Shown piece after piece: positions 24,629 through 33,453 of a DNA stretch of 64,000 bases. The notes beneath the pieces are model-generated. The model was not told the origin of the DNA. It did not search any database and worked only from the letters and a program-made list of their open reading frames with translations. The stretch comes from Rhizobium altiplani (lineage in GTDB: Bacteria; Pseudomonadota; Alphaproteobacteria; Rhizobiales; Rhizobiaceae): contig NZ_LNCD01000083.1 in NCBI RefSeq assembly GCF_001542405.1, positions 108,897-172,896 of the forward strand, in the 5' to 3' direction. The translations under genes were made by a program, and so were the position numbers. Position 1 is the first letter of the stretch, and each line of letters starts with the position of its first letter.

Positions 24629-25960
24629 CTATTGAGCCGCCTCCGCCGTCATCCGCGCGTCGGAATAGACCTGATTGCGCCCTTTGTGCTTGGCCATATA
24701 GAGAAACTGGTCGGCGGCATTGAGATAGTTGTCGAAGGTTTCATAGTCGGAAATCTCGGCAACGCCGATCGACACGGTGACGGAAAGCTCCTCGTCATCG
24801 GCCATCACCTTCATGCGTGAGATATCCGACCGTATCTCATCACACAGCTTGCTCGCGGCCATTGAATCCATCATCGGGAACAAGATCGCAAACTCCTCAC
24901 CACCGAGGCGCGAAAGAAGGTTGTCGCTTCCCTCGAAGATCGTTGCAAGCCGGTCTGCGACCGCCTTCAGCACCTCGTCTCCGATCTCGTGCCCGTATGT
25001 ATCGTTCAACCGCTTGAAATGATCGATGTCGAGGATCGCGACAGCGGCCGCGGTCTTCTGGCGCAGGCAGTCATTCACCAGCTTCGGCCCGAGATCGTAG
25101 AAGTAGCGGCGATTGTAGAGGCCAGTGAGGTAGTCGCAGGCCGCAGCCGCCCGAAGCTGCTTCAGCTGCGCCAAAGTCTCGACGTTGTTGGCGACCCGGC
25201 ACTGCAGTTCCTCAGCCACGAACGGCCTATAGAGAAAATCCGAAGCGCCGGCCTTCAGGAAGCTCGCAGAGAGCAGGCGATCGCTCGAAGATGAAACCCC
25301 GATGATCCGCAGCCGGTCAGAGCAGAAGTGCCGCCGTATCCGCCGCGTCAGCTCGCAACCGCTCATGTCGGGCATATGATGATCAGTGATGACGACCTCG
25401 ATATCGTCGTAGGTCTCAAGCGCGGCGAAGGCCTCGAGGCCGGAAGCGGCTTCCACAACCATATACTGTTGCGCTTCGAGCAACCCGACCAGGAGTTCGC
25501 GCGCGGAAGGGACATCGTCGACCACGAGCACCCGTATCTTCCTGTTCGATAATGCCCGCCTGACGCTGGCAACAACGCTATCGAGCGCGAACTCGTTGTC
25601 TTTCAGCACATAGTCGATGACATTGCGCTCCATGATGCGATTGCGCGTATCGAGGTCGAAAGTGGCGGTGAAGACAATGGTCGGGATACTGGCCTGTATG
25701 GTGCAGTCGAGCGCCTCGCCATAGGGTGCGTCCGGCAAATTGAGGTCGACAATCGACATTGTGTAATCGTTTGGCGACTGGGCGATCGTCTCTTCGAGGA
25801 TTTTCAGGGAGGCGCACGGTTTGACGTTCAGGCCGAGTTCTGCATGAAGCCGGTGGCACAGAACCGCTGAAAACATCCGGGAATCTTCAACCAGGAGTAC
25901 CCGCTGGCCACCAAAACGTGGCCCGAATCCATCCCGATGGAGATCCTCCTGGAACGCCAT
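24629..25960 (-). CDS. PleD-like diguanylate cyclase: REC-REC-GGDEF
   Basis: A 443-residue response regulator. REC1 (residues about 20-137) has acidic pair ED near 25 and phospho-acceptor Asp72 (VDLNLP). REC2 (about 143-260) has Asp193 (ITDHHMPDMSG), but the conserved Lys is Arg245 (FLYRPF). The GGDEF domain (about 275-435) carries GGEEF at 353-357, an active-site variant, so it should make c-di-GMP. A clear RxxD inhibitory site is not seen. AGGAG precedes ATG 25960. It is collinear with the next minus-strand gene over its first 270 residues. Confidence 0.92.
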   Translation of the reverse strand: MAFQEDLHRDGFGPRFGGQRVLLVEDSRMFSAVLCHRLHAELGLNVKPCASLKILEETIAQSPNDYTMSIVDLNLPDAPYGEALDCTIQASIPTIVFTATFDLDTRNRIMERNVIDYVLKDNEFALDSVVASVRRALSNRKIRVLVVDDVPSARELLVGLLEAQQYMVVEAASGLEAFAALETYDDIEVVITDHHMPDMSGCELTRRIRRHFCSDRLRIIGVSSSSDRLLSASFLKAGASDFLYRPFVAEELQCRVANNVETLAQLKQLRAAAACDYLTGLYNRRYFYDLGPKLVNDCLRQKTAAAVAILDIDHFKRLNDTYGHEIGDEVLKAVADRLATIFEGSDNLLSRLGGEEFAILFPMMDSMAASKLCDEIRSDISRMKVMADDEELSVTVSIGVAEISDYETFDNYLNAADQFLYMAKHKGRNQVYSDARMTAEAAQ

Positions 25961-26144
25961 TCACTCCTATCCCCCAGAAAGCCGCCGCAGTCCGAATCGA
26001 CCGTCTTCTCGACTTTTATGAAGATAACTCACAGAAACACGCCTGAGAAGATATCGAGACTTGGCAACACCGGAAATTGCATAAATCTCCGTTTCCGGGG
26101 GCGTGAATGCGTCCCACCTACAATCCTCGAGCGCAGGAAGTGCG

Positions 26145-26975
26145 TCAGGCAACGGCCCGCTCCCTGCGCATCGACTGGATCTGCAGCAGCGTGTCGAGGT
26201 TCTGGTTGACGCGGCAGTAGAACTCTTCGTCGATGAATGGGCGCAGCATGAAGTCGTTACCGCCGGCTTTGAGGAACCGCGCCGACAGAAGCCGGTTGGA
26301 CGATGACGACACGCCGATGATGCGCAACTCGTGCGAGCCGATGTTGGCGCGTATGCGTCGCGTCAGCTCGAAGCCATCGATATCGGGCATGTTGTAGTCG
26401 GTGATCATCAAGCCGATGTCGCGATTCGCCTTGAGGATTTCGAGCGCCTTGGCGCCGCTCTCCGCGGTGTTGACCCGGAAATTGTAGCGCTTGAGGCGGC
26501 TCGAGAGCAGCGCGCGGGCCGTAGCGCTGTCATCGACAATCAGAACATGATGACGATGATTGGTAAGGAAGCGGCAGATCGATTCGGCAAGAAGATCAAC
26601 CGCGAAGACATTGTCCTTGAGGATGTAATCGACGATGTCCTTGGCGATCAGCTTGTCGCGCATACCTTCTTGGAACGTGCCGGTGAAGACGATGGTCGGG
26701 ATGCTGAGATCGACCAGATATTCCAATGCTTCGCCATTTTCGGCACCGGGCAGATTGATGTTGGAAATGGCAAGCGTGATCGGGTCGGTGGACTTGTCAT
26801 ATGACAGCTGCAGCTCTTCAAAACTCCGGCAGATCTCCACGTCGATATCGAAAAGCTCCTTCAGCCGCCTGCCGATCATCGATGTGAAGACATTGGAATC
26901 CTCGGCGAGAATAATGCGCGCACCGGCAAACATGCCTCCGGAATATTGCATTCCTGAAATACCCAAAAACGCCAT
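26145..26975 (-). CDS. Double-receiver response regulator without output domain; Asn at first acceptor site
   Basis: A 276-residue protein made of two receiver domains and nothing else. It aligns without gaps to residues 1-270 of the neighbouring REC-REC-GGDEF protein. In REC1 the acceptor position 72 is Asn (ISNINLP) instead of Asp, although the acidic pair ED and the Lys of YILKDN are kept. REC2 has Asp193 (ITDYNMPDIDG) and Arg245 in place of Lys (LRPF). REC1 is therefore probably not phosphorylated. It likely acts by protein contact, possibly with its paralogue. AAGG precedes ATG 26975. Confidence 0.92.
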   Translation of the reverse strand: MAFLGISGMQYSGGMFAGARIILAEDSNVFTSMIGRRLKELFDIDVEICRSFEELQLSYDKSTDPITLAISNINLPGAENGEALEYLVDLSIPTIVFTGTFQEGMRDKLIAKDIVDYILKDNVFAVDLLAESICRFLTNHRHHVLIVDDSATARALLSSRLKRYNFRVNTAESGAKALEILKANRDIGLMITDYNMPDIDGFELTRRIRANIGSHELRIIGVSSSSNRLLSARFLKAGGNDFMLRPFIDEEFYCRVNQNLDTLLQIQSMRRERAVA

Positions 26976-27066
26976 TTCGAAACCTTTTGATAAAATAGTA
27001 TCCCCGCTTCAAAGCGGTACAGTAGCCGGTTTGAATAAGTATTAATCGGCTGCGGTCACTGACCAA

Positions 27067-27091
27067 CAAAAAGGCGGCCACGAGGGCCGCC
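27067..27091 (-). terminator. Rho-independent terminator after the dimethylglycine dehydrogenase gene
   Basis: On the minus strand GGCGGCC and GGCCGCC form a 7-bp GC stem with a 5-base loop (27073-27091), followed by five T (27068-27072). It lies 30 bases past the stop of the minus-strand oxidoreductase gene. Confidence 0.85.
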
Positions 27092-27120
27092 CTGACTTTC
27101 TTCGAAACATGCTTAAAGGA

Positions 27121-29634
27121 CTATGCCCTCAGCGCGGCGTTGTCCGGATCGAAGGGGCTCTCGCCGACGACGGTGGCGTTGTACGTCGTGCCGAGGATCT
27201 TGATCTTCAGCTTCGTGCCTTCCTTGGCGTAGTCGGGACGCAGCATCGCCAGCGCCAGCGACCGATTGATGCGGAAGCCGAAGGTGCCGTTTGTCGCACG
27301 TCCGACGAGCTCGCCGGCCTCGTTGTAGATGGCTTCGGAACCGCGGGCATCGACATCGTTGCCGGTCTCGACGACGAGGGTCGCGAAGTTCCACTTCAGC
27401 CCCTTGTCCTTGTAGGCCAACAGCCCCTCACGACCGAGGAACTCCTTCTCCGGCTTGATGAAGCGATCAAGCGCCGATTCATAGGCGTTGTACTCGATCG
27501 ACATCTCGCGGGGGATGAGACGGTAGGACTTCTCGATCGACATCGACAGCATCGCGCGAATACCGAACGGCTTGATGCCGAATTCGGCCCCGGCTTCCAT
27601 CAGCTTGTCGAAGATGTAGTTCTGCATCTCGATCGGATGATGCAATTCCCAGCCAAGCTCGCCGACGAAATTGACGCGCAGCGCATGTGCGCTCGCAACG
27701 CCGATCGAGATCTCCTTGCCCGACAACCACGGGAAGTCCTTGTTCTCAAGGCTCGTCCGCGTGAGCTTCTTGAGCAGGTCACGCGACTTGGGACCGGCAA
27801 GCACCAGCACACCGAGTCGCGGCGTGATCTGCTGCAGCCGAACGGAACCATCGGTCGGCGCGAGCCGGCGCAAATAGTCATGGTCGTGCGCCTCGTAGGC
27901 GCCGGCTGACACAAGGTAGAAGCGGTTCGGAGCCCATTCGTAGACCGTGAACTCGGCGCGAACGCCACCGTGAACCGTCAGCATGTGGCAGAGCGCGATG
28001 CGACCGCGCTTCTTCGGGATGGCGTTGGCAAAGATCGATTCCAACCAGGCGCGTGCGCCGGGGCCGGAGACTTCCATCTTGGCGAAGGCGGACATGTCGA
28101 GCACACCGACATTCTTGTGCACATTCATGACTTCGTTGCCGACATGCTCGAAGTAGTTCGAGCGCCGGAACGACCAGCGTTCAAGGATGCGACCATCCTC
28201 TTCAGGATCGGAGTGATTATGGTTGGTGAGGACATCCTCGCCAACGCCAATCTGATCCTTCGGCAGGTCGTAGCCTTCAGGTGCAAACCAGTTGGCGCGC
28301 TCCCAGCCATAGACGGAGCCGAAAACAGCACCCAGCTTCTTCAGGCGATCGTAGACCGGCGTCGTCTTCAGCGGACGAGCGGCACCGCGCTCTTCATCAG
28401 GATAATGCATGGTGAAGACGTTGGCGTAGGCCTCTTCGTTCTTGGCGATGAGGTAGCCTTCGGTCGCATAGGGACCGAAACGACGCGGATCGACGCCCAT
28501 CATGTCAACGGTCGGCTCGCCATCCACGATCCATTCCGCCAACTGCCAACCGGCGCCACCGGCTGCGGTGATCCCGAAGGAGTGCCCCTCGTTGAGCCAG
28601 AAATTGCGGAGGCCCGGTGCGGGACCAACAATCGGGTTGCCATCGGGCGTATAGGCGATCGCGCCGTTATAGACCTTCTTGATGCCGACTTCACCAAAAG
28701 CGGGGACGCGGGCAATCGCGGTCTCGATATGCGGCATCAGGCGATCGAGCTCTTCCTGGAAGAGTTCGTACTCGCTCTCATCCGACGGACCGTTGACATA
28801 ACAGACTGGCGCGCCGTGCTCGTACGGCCCGAGAATGAGGCCGCCATTCTCTTCGCGCATGTACCAGGCGCTGTCGGATTCGCGGAGCACGCCCATCTCC
28901 GGCAGGCCCTTGGCCTTGCGCTCGAGGATCGCCGGATGCGGCTCGGTGACGATGTACTGGTGCTCTACCGGGATAACCGGAATGTTGATCCCGACCATCT
29001 CTCCGGTCTTGCGGGCAAAGTTGCCGGTACAGGAGATGATGTGCTCTGCCGTGATCTCGCCCTTGTCCGTCGTCACCTTCCAGAGACCATCATGCTGCTG
29101 CTCGATCGCGGTGACTGTGGTGTTGCGATAGATCGTGGCACCGCGGTCGCGCGCACCCTTGGCGAGCGCCTGGGTCAGATCTGCAGGCTGGATGTAGCCG
29201 TCATCGGGATGCTGGATCGCGCCGAGAAGACCATCCGTCTCGCAGAGCGGCCAAATCTCCTTGACCTGCTCCGGCGTCAGTACGTTGACCTTGACGCCAA
29301 TCGTCTCCGCGATGCCGGCATAGTACATGTACTCGTCCCAGCGATCCTTGGTGCGCGCCAGACGAATGTTGGAAACCTGGCTGAAACCGACATTCATGCC
29401 GGTTTCCTTTTGAAGCTCCTGATAGAACCGAACCGAGTACTTGTGGATCTGACCGACCGAGTAGCTCATGTTGAACAAAGGCAGCAGACCCGCGGCATGC
29501 CATGTCGAACCGGAGGTCAGTTCCTTGCGTTCGATCAGGACGACATCGTCCCAGCCCTTCTTGGCGAGGTGATAAAGCGTCGAAACGCCAACGACGCCGC
29601 CGCCGATGACCACTGCGCGCGCATGTGTCTTCAT
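27121..29634 (-). CDS. Dimethylglycine/sarcosine dehydrogenase-like FAD and folate enzyme
   Basis: An 837-residue two-part enzyme. The N-terminal half is a DAO-type FAD domain with VVIGGGVVGVSTLYHL at residues 8-23 and the covalent-flavin motif TSGSTWHAAGLL (His46). The C-terminal half, from about residue 430, is a GcvT-like folate-binding domain (SSKG-free variant, with KMEVSGPGARAWLE and RVNFVGELGWELHHP). Such enzymes demethylate dimethylglycine or sarcosine and pass the methyl group to tetrahydrofolate. Which methylated glycine it uses cannot be read. GAGG precedes the ATG. A terminator follows. Confidence 0.88.
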   Translation of the reverse strand: MKTHARAVVIGGGVVGVSTLYHLAKKGWDDVVLIERKELTSGSTWHAAGLLPLFNMSYSVGQIHKYSVRFYQELQKETGMNVGFSQVSNIRLARTKDRWDEYMYYAGIAETIGVKVNVLTPEQVKEIWPLCETDGLLGAIQHPDDGYIQPADLTQALAKGARDRGATIYRNTTVTAIEQQHDGLWKVTTDKGEITAEHIISCTGNFARKTGEMVGINIPVIPVEHQYIVTEPHPAILERKAKGLPEMGVLRESDSAWYMREENGGLILGPYEHGAPVCYVNGPSDESEYELFQEELDRLMPHIETAIARVPAFGEVGIKKVYNGAIAYTPDGNPIVGPAPGLRNFWLNEGHSFGITAAGGAGWQLAEWIVDGEPTVDMMGVDPRRFGPYATEGYLIAKNEEAYANVFTMHYPDEERGAARPLKTTPVYDRLKKLGAVFGSVYGWERANWFAPEGYDLPKDQIGVGEDVLTNHNHSDPEEDGRILERWSFRRSNYFEHVGNEVMNVHKNVGVLDMSAFAKMEVSGPGARAWLESIFANAIPKKRGRIALCHMLTVHGGVRAEFTVYEWAPNRFYLVSAGAYEAHDHDYLRRLAPTDGSVRLQQITPRLGVLVLAGPKSRDLLKKLTRTSLENKDFPWLSGKEISIGVASAHALRVNFVGELGWELHHPIEMQNYIFDKLMEAGAEFGIKPFGIRAMLSMSIEKSYRLIPREMSIEYNAYESALDRFIKPEKEFLGREGLLAYKDKGLKWNFATLVVETGNDVDARGSEAIYNEAGELVGRATNGTFGFRINRSLALAMLRPDYAKEGTKLKIKILGTTYNATVVGESPFDPDNAALRA

Positions 29635-29841
29635 GGAGAATTACCCTCTGTTCTACTAACCTGTCCGACGAATGCCGCCGACGCAAATCGCCTTAGCGAA
29701 CTATGCAGCGAGGCCGGGCTTGCCAAATGCCTGTTTACGACATGCGAAAAGCTTGCCGCGACTGCATGCAAATAGGCAAGCCGCAAAAGGCCTTTGGTCG
29801 AAAATCCGTGGACAAAAATTGTGATCAGAGCGCGCCGTCGT

Positions 29842-30105
29842 TCACTTTACGACGGCCGATCCCTTGATGATGTCGATCGTTTCGCCGCCATCGAGCCCGA
29901 TGCGATCACCGTCAGGCGCTGTGATGAAGCAGCCCGACTGGCAGAACGTCTCGGATGCACCAGCATCGAGCACGAGCTGCATCTTGTGACCGCCCTCGGA
30001 AAGGACGATCACAACAGCGGCGCTATCGGTATTGGTGATGGAAGCTGCGTGAGTTTGGCCTACGGCCATGAGCGAAAAAAGCAGTACGACGGCAAATCTT
30101 GCCAT
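29842..30105 (-). CDS. Small secreted protein of unknown function
   Basis: An 87-residue exported protein. Residues 1-21 form a signal peptide (FAVVLLFSLMAVGQTHA then AS). The mature 66 residues look beta-rich (SAAVVIVLSEGGHKMQLVLDAG) and hold two close cysteines (FCQSGCF) that could form a disulfide. No family is recognised. It sits alone between the dehydrogenase and the MscS channel genes, on the same strand as both. Confidence 0.65.
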   Translation of the reverse strand: MARFAVVLLFSLMAVGQTHAASITNTDSAAVVIVLSEGGHKMQLVLDAGASETFCQSGCFITAPDGDRIGLDGGETIDIIKGSAVVK

Positions 30106-30226
30106 GCAGTGCGGCGCGGATGTTGCGCCCTCCCTCGGAGCGTCTCGGCGCTGCTGCCCCCAGCAGCGAAAACCCGATTGCAGGCGTTATACGGCGACCG
30201 CTATGAACGATCGCTGAACAACGCCT

Positions 30227-32824
30227 TTACCCCTTGAGATTGCCATCAGCCGACTTACCGCGCAACCGGCGCACAGTGCCGGCCTCGTCGTCCATTTCGC
30301 TCGTCTCGGAGACATCTTCGATCTTCGCCGGCGCCTTGCTTGCGGGAGTTGCCCCTCCGACTTGGTCCGGCTGGCGATGGAATACGACATCGCTTTGCGG
30401 AAGCGGGATTTGGACGCCCTCCTCCCTGAATCTCTTAAGGATCGCGATCCGGAGATCGTTCCGGACCTTCAGGCCGTCCCCCATGTCAGCAAGCATGAAG
30501 CGAAGCTCGAAATCCAGCGAATACGGCCCGAAGCGAAGGAACTCGACATGCGGCTCAGGATTGCGCAGGACGACAGGCACGGCATTCACCAGCTCCAGCA
30601 GGATGTCCATCACCTTCTGCGGATCGGAATCGTAGCTCACCGAAACCGGAATTTCGGAGCGCCCCATCTTGTTGCGATGGGTCCAGTTACCGACCGATGC
30701 GTTGATCAGCTCGGAATTCGGCACGATGATCGACTGCTTGCGGAATGTCTCGATCTCGGTTGCGCGCACGGAGATGCGCTTCACGATGCCCTCAGCGGTA
30801 CCGGAAACCACGTGGTCGCCGACCTTGAACGGCCGTTCTACGAGCAAAATCAGACCGGAAACGAAGTTCGACACGATGTTCTGGAGGCCGAAACCGATGC
30901 CGACCGAAAGCGCCGAGGCAACGAGCGCGAGGTTTGAGAGGTCGATGCCCGCAGCGGAAACGCCGACAATCGCCGCAAGCCCAACGCCAAGGTAGCCGAT
31001 TCCTGTCTTGACCGAATTTCGAACGCCGAGGTCGACGTGGCTCCGCGCCATGACGTTGCTGTCGAGCCAGCGCTGGATCCAGCGCGTCAGCAGGTAGCCG
31101 CCTGCAAAGAGAAGGACACCAGTCATTATCCCGACCAGCGAAATGCTGATCCCACCCAGCCTGACCTCCGTGAGAAGGCGATAGGCGATAAGTTCAAGAT
31201 CCTGGATGTGGAAGCCCCACAGGAGCAGCACCAGCGGAATCCCAACTATCAGCGCGACGGCCGAGATGCACATGCCAACCAACAGGCCCGCTTGGTCGAT
31301 GGCAACAGGGCCGAGTTTGAAACGCTTTTGGAGGAAACGACCAAGCGATGTCTCGCCAAAAGTCTCGCTGCGTGAAATCGCTTTGCCCGACAGGAGACCG
31401 ATATAGGTCGTGACGATGATCGCGCCGGTGATGATCAACTGGGTCGCAACAAAGCGCGCAAGCCCGACATAACCAGTCAGCGCGGTTATGATCAGCCCCG
31501 CACCCAGGACGCGCAGAATGATCGCCATGCCCCGCGGCCAATGGCGTCCCGGCGCGTCAGGATCGCCATTTCGCGCCAGCATCGGCCTGCCAAACGAGGC
31601 AGCGATCAGGATGAAGCCGATGATCAATGCCGCAATCAAACTTTTGACCACGGTCAGGACGAGTGGGGACCCCATCGCCTCGCTGATGCTGCCGAAGAGG
31701 TAATCAAGCGCATTGACGATGGCCATCGCGAGCAAGCAGGCTCCGATGGAGCTCGCACCGCGGTTGGAAAGCTTGACGAGACGCCATTGCGGCTCCTTCG
31801 GTGCGAACACCGCATTGGTGAAACGCCTGACGAAATAGATCAACCCGATCGCACCGAAGAGCGCCCCGATGATCGGCGCGATATCCGGTCTCAGAACGTT
31901 GAAACTGTTGAGGAAGAAATAGGAGGTCACCAGGAGCGTAGTAAGCGCGAACGTCCGGATCAGCGTCGACCAGAAAGCAATCGAGAGACGATTGATATAG
32001 GAGGGCTGCTCGTCCGTTTCCTTACGCTGCAGGTAGCGACCGAAGATGCGGTAACCGCCGGACAACAGCACCAACGCCGTCACAAGCGACATGAAGATGG
32101 CAGCGAAGAACGCGAAAGCCTTGAACTTCAGTACAAATCCCAGCCAGCTTCCAAGGGCTTGGACAAACTCCGACCCCTCCTGGACGAAGGCGCGCGCCGC
32201 ATCGTCAATAACGGAAACCGAGACATCGGTGCGTCGCAGCAAGGTCGCGGCGAAAAGCTGTCGGCGTGTTTCAGCGATAACGTTACCAAGCTTACTGATG
32301 GAAGCAGACAGGGTCTCGGCATCACCGGTAACGGCGTTAATCTGGGCGCGCTCGGCCGTCAGGGCGTTGCGTTCGGTCGTAACGATCTCCGCTTCGGCCG
32401 GCTGCCCTTCCTTTGGTGGATCGCCTAGCTCGCCAAGGCGGTTCTTGATCTGGTCGAGCCGCGGCCGGAGGCCGACGGATATGTTGAGAACCGAGCGCCC
32501 AAGTTCGTCGGTCTTTCCGGCGAGAGCCACCAGCGCGTCGTCATCGTCGCCTTTCTGCCTTACGCCGTCCTCGAGCGCGACGAGGTCCTGCTTCGCCTTC
32601 TCCAGCGCCTTAGCGGCCTGCTCGATCGGACCGTCAGCAACTGAAGCCTGCTCGGTCGCCTGGGGCTGTTTCTCGACCTGCGGTTGAGGCGCCTGCGCGC
32701 TTGCAAGGCTCGCGCCAGCGGTCGCCAGCGCAGCGACTAGGAAAATGCGAAGCAAGAGTTGGGTCGGCCGCAAAATATCCCCGCTCGGAAGGTTCTGGAT
32801 CAAAATTGGAGTCCAGTTTTTCAT
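30227..32824 (-). CDS. Large MscS-family mechanosensitive channel (DUF3772 type)
   Basis: A membrane protein of about 865 residues. A signal-like segment (LLLRIFLVAALATAGASLASAQA) is followed by a periplasmic, partly coiled-coil domain (to about residue 215) of the DUF3772 kind, then about ten membrane helices. The last of these is the MscS pore helix (LALVASALSVGIGFGLQNIVSNFVSG cut here for length; the key GFGLQ and FVSGL are visible), and a cytoplasmic MscS beta domain follows (RPFKVGDHV). It should open under membrane tension. The start is uncertain: ATG 32824 has no ribosome site, and a TTG just before the signal segment is possible. Confidence 0.88.
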   Translation of the reverse strand: MKNWTPILIQNLPSGDILRPTQLLLRIFLVAALATAGASLASAQAPQPQVEKQPQATEQASVADGPIEQAAKALEKAKQDLVALEDGVRQKGDDDDALVALAGKTDELGRSVLNISVGLRPRLDQIKNRLGELGDPPKEGQPAEAEIVTTERNALTAERAQINAVTGDAETLSASISKLGNVIAETRRQLFAATLLRRTDVSVSVIDDAARAFVQEGSEFVQALGSWLGFVLKFKAFAFFAAIFMSLVTALVLLSGGYRIFGRYLQRKETDEQPSYINRLSIAFWSTLIRTFALTTLLVTSYFFLNSFNVLRPDIAPIIGALFGAIGLIYFVRRFTNAVFAPKEPQWRLVKLSNRGASSIGACLLAMAIVNALDYLFGSISEAMGSPLVLTVVKSLIAALIIGFILIAASFGRPMLARNGDPDAPGRHWPRGMAIILRVLGAGLIITALTGYVGLARFVATQLIITGAIIVTTYIGLLSGKAISRSETFGETSLGRFLQKRFKLGPVAIDQAGLLVGMCISAVALIVGIPLVLLLWGFHIQDLELIAYRLLTEVRLGGISISLVGIMTGVLLFAGGYLLTRWIQRWLDSNVMARSHVDLGVRNSVKTGIGYLGVGLAAIVGVSAAGIDLSNLALVASALSVGIGFGLQNIVSNFVSGLILLVERPFKVGDHVVSGTAEGIVKRISVRATEIETFRKQSIIVPNSELINASVGNWTHRNKMGRSEIPVSVSYDSDPQKVMDILLELVNAVPVVLRNPEPHVEFLRFGPYSLDFELRFMLADMGDGLKVRNDLRIAILKRFREEGVQIPLPQSDVVFHRQPDQVGGATPASKAPAKIEDVSETSEMDDEAGTVRRLRGKSADGNLKG

Positions 32825-32855
32825 AAGAAAGAAAGGCAACAGAAAGGCGACGCGC

Positions 32856-33413
32856 TCAGAAGCCTGCGCCCGGCTGTGCCAGATATTCTAGTTCTGCCGC
32901 GGTCGATTGTCGTCCGACGATGGCGTTTCGATGCGGAAATCGACCGTAGGCGGCAATCACCTTATGGTGGCGAAGCGCATAGTCGATATATTCCTCATCG
33001 CCAAGCGCCCTGAATAGTGCCACGGCACGATCCTGCTCGGCCAGATCTTCGCAGTGCTCGAAGGGCATGTAAAAAAACGTCCGGCATTCCGGGCTGACCT
33101 GCTGGTCGGCGCCAGCTTCCACGGCAAGCTTTGCTTCGTGCAAAGCAAGCCCATCGGTAGCAAAAGCGAGCGGTGTCGCGCGGTAGATGTTGCGAGAAAA
33201 CTGGTCCAGCACGATTACCGCGGCAAGCCTGCTGTGGGGCGTCGCACGCCACTCCTCCGACACGTCGCGCGAGAGCGCAAGATGCGTGTCGCGGAAGCGC
33301 TTGCGAATATCCCGATCAAGCGCCGTCGTCGCTTTGAACCATTGATCGCGGCCGCACTCCTCGAACCAGAAGTCGAAGACCTCCTCTGGCGTGCAGACAT
33401 ATCCGAGTTCCAT
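32856..33413 (-). CDS. DUF924 family protein
   Basis: A 185-residue helical protein of the DUF924 family. It starts with EEVFDFWFEECGRDQWFK, has the family core IVLDQFSRNIYRATPLAFATD and FYMPFEHCEDLAEQ, and ends near HRNAIVGRQSTAAELEYL. The fold is TPR-like and the function is unknown. The ATG at 33413 sits behind GGAGG, while the longer frame adds 28 residues without family support. It lies 32 bases upstream of the MscS gene and just downstream of an MFS exporter gene on the same strand. Confidence 0.9.
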   Translation of the reverse strand: MELGYVCTPEEVFDFWFEECGRDQWFKATTALDRDIRKRFRDTHLALSRDVSEEWRATPHSRLAAVIVLDQFSRNIYRATPLAFATDGLALHEAKLAVEAGADQQVSPECRTFFYMPFEHCEDLAEQDRAVALFRALGDEEYIDYALRHHKVIAAYGRFPHRNAIVGRQSTAAELEYLAQPGAGF

Positions 33414-33453
33414 ATTTCCTCCCGCAAGAGCCGCCCGACTGCACGGCGGCCAA

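Noticed and set aside
27970..29775. 601-codon plus-strand frame over the dimethylglycine dehydrogenase gene.
   Set aside because: Shadow frame; the minus strand has clear FAD and folate domains.
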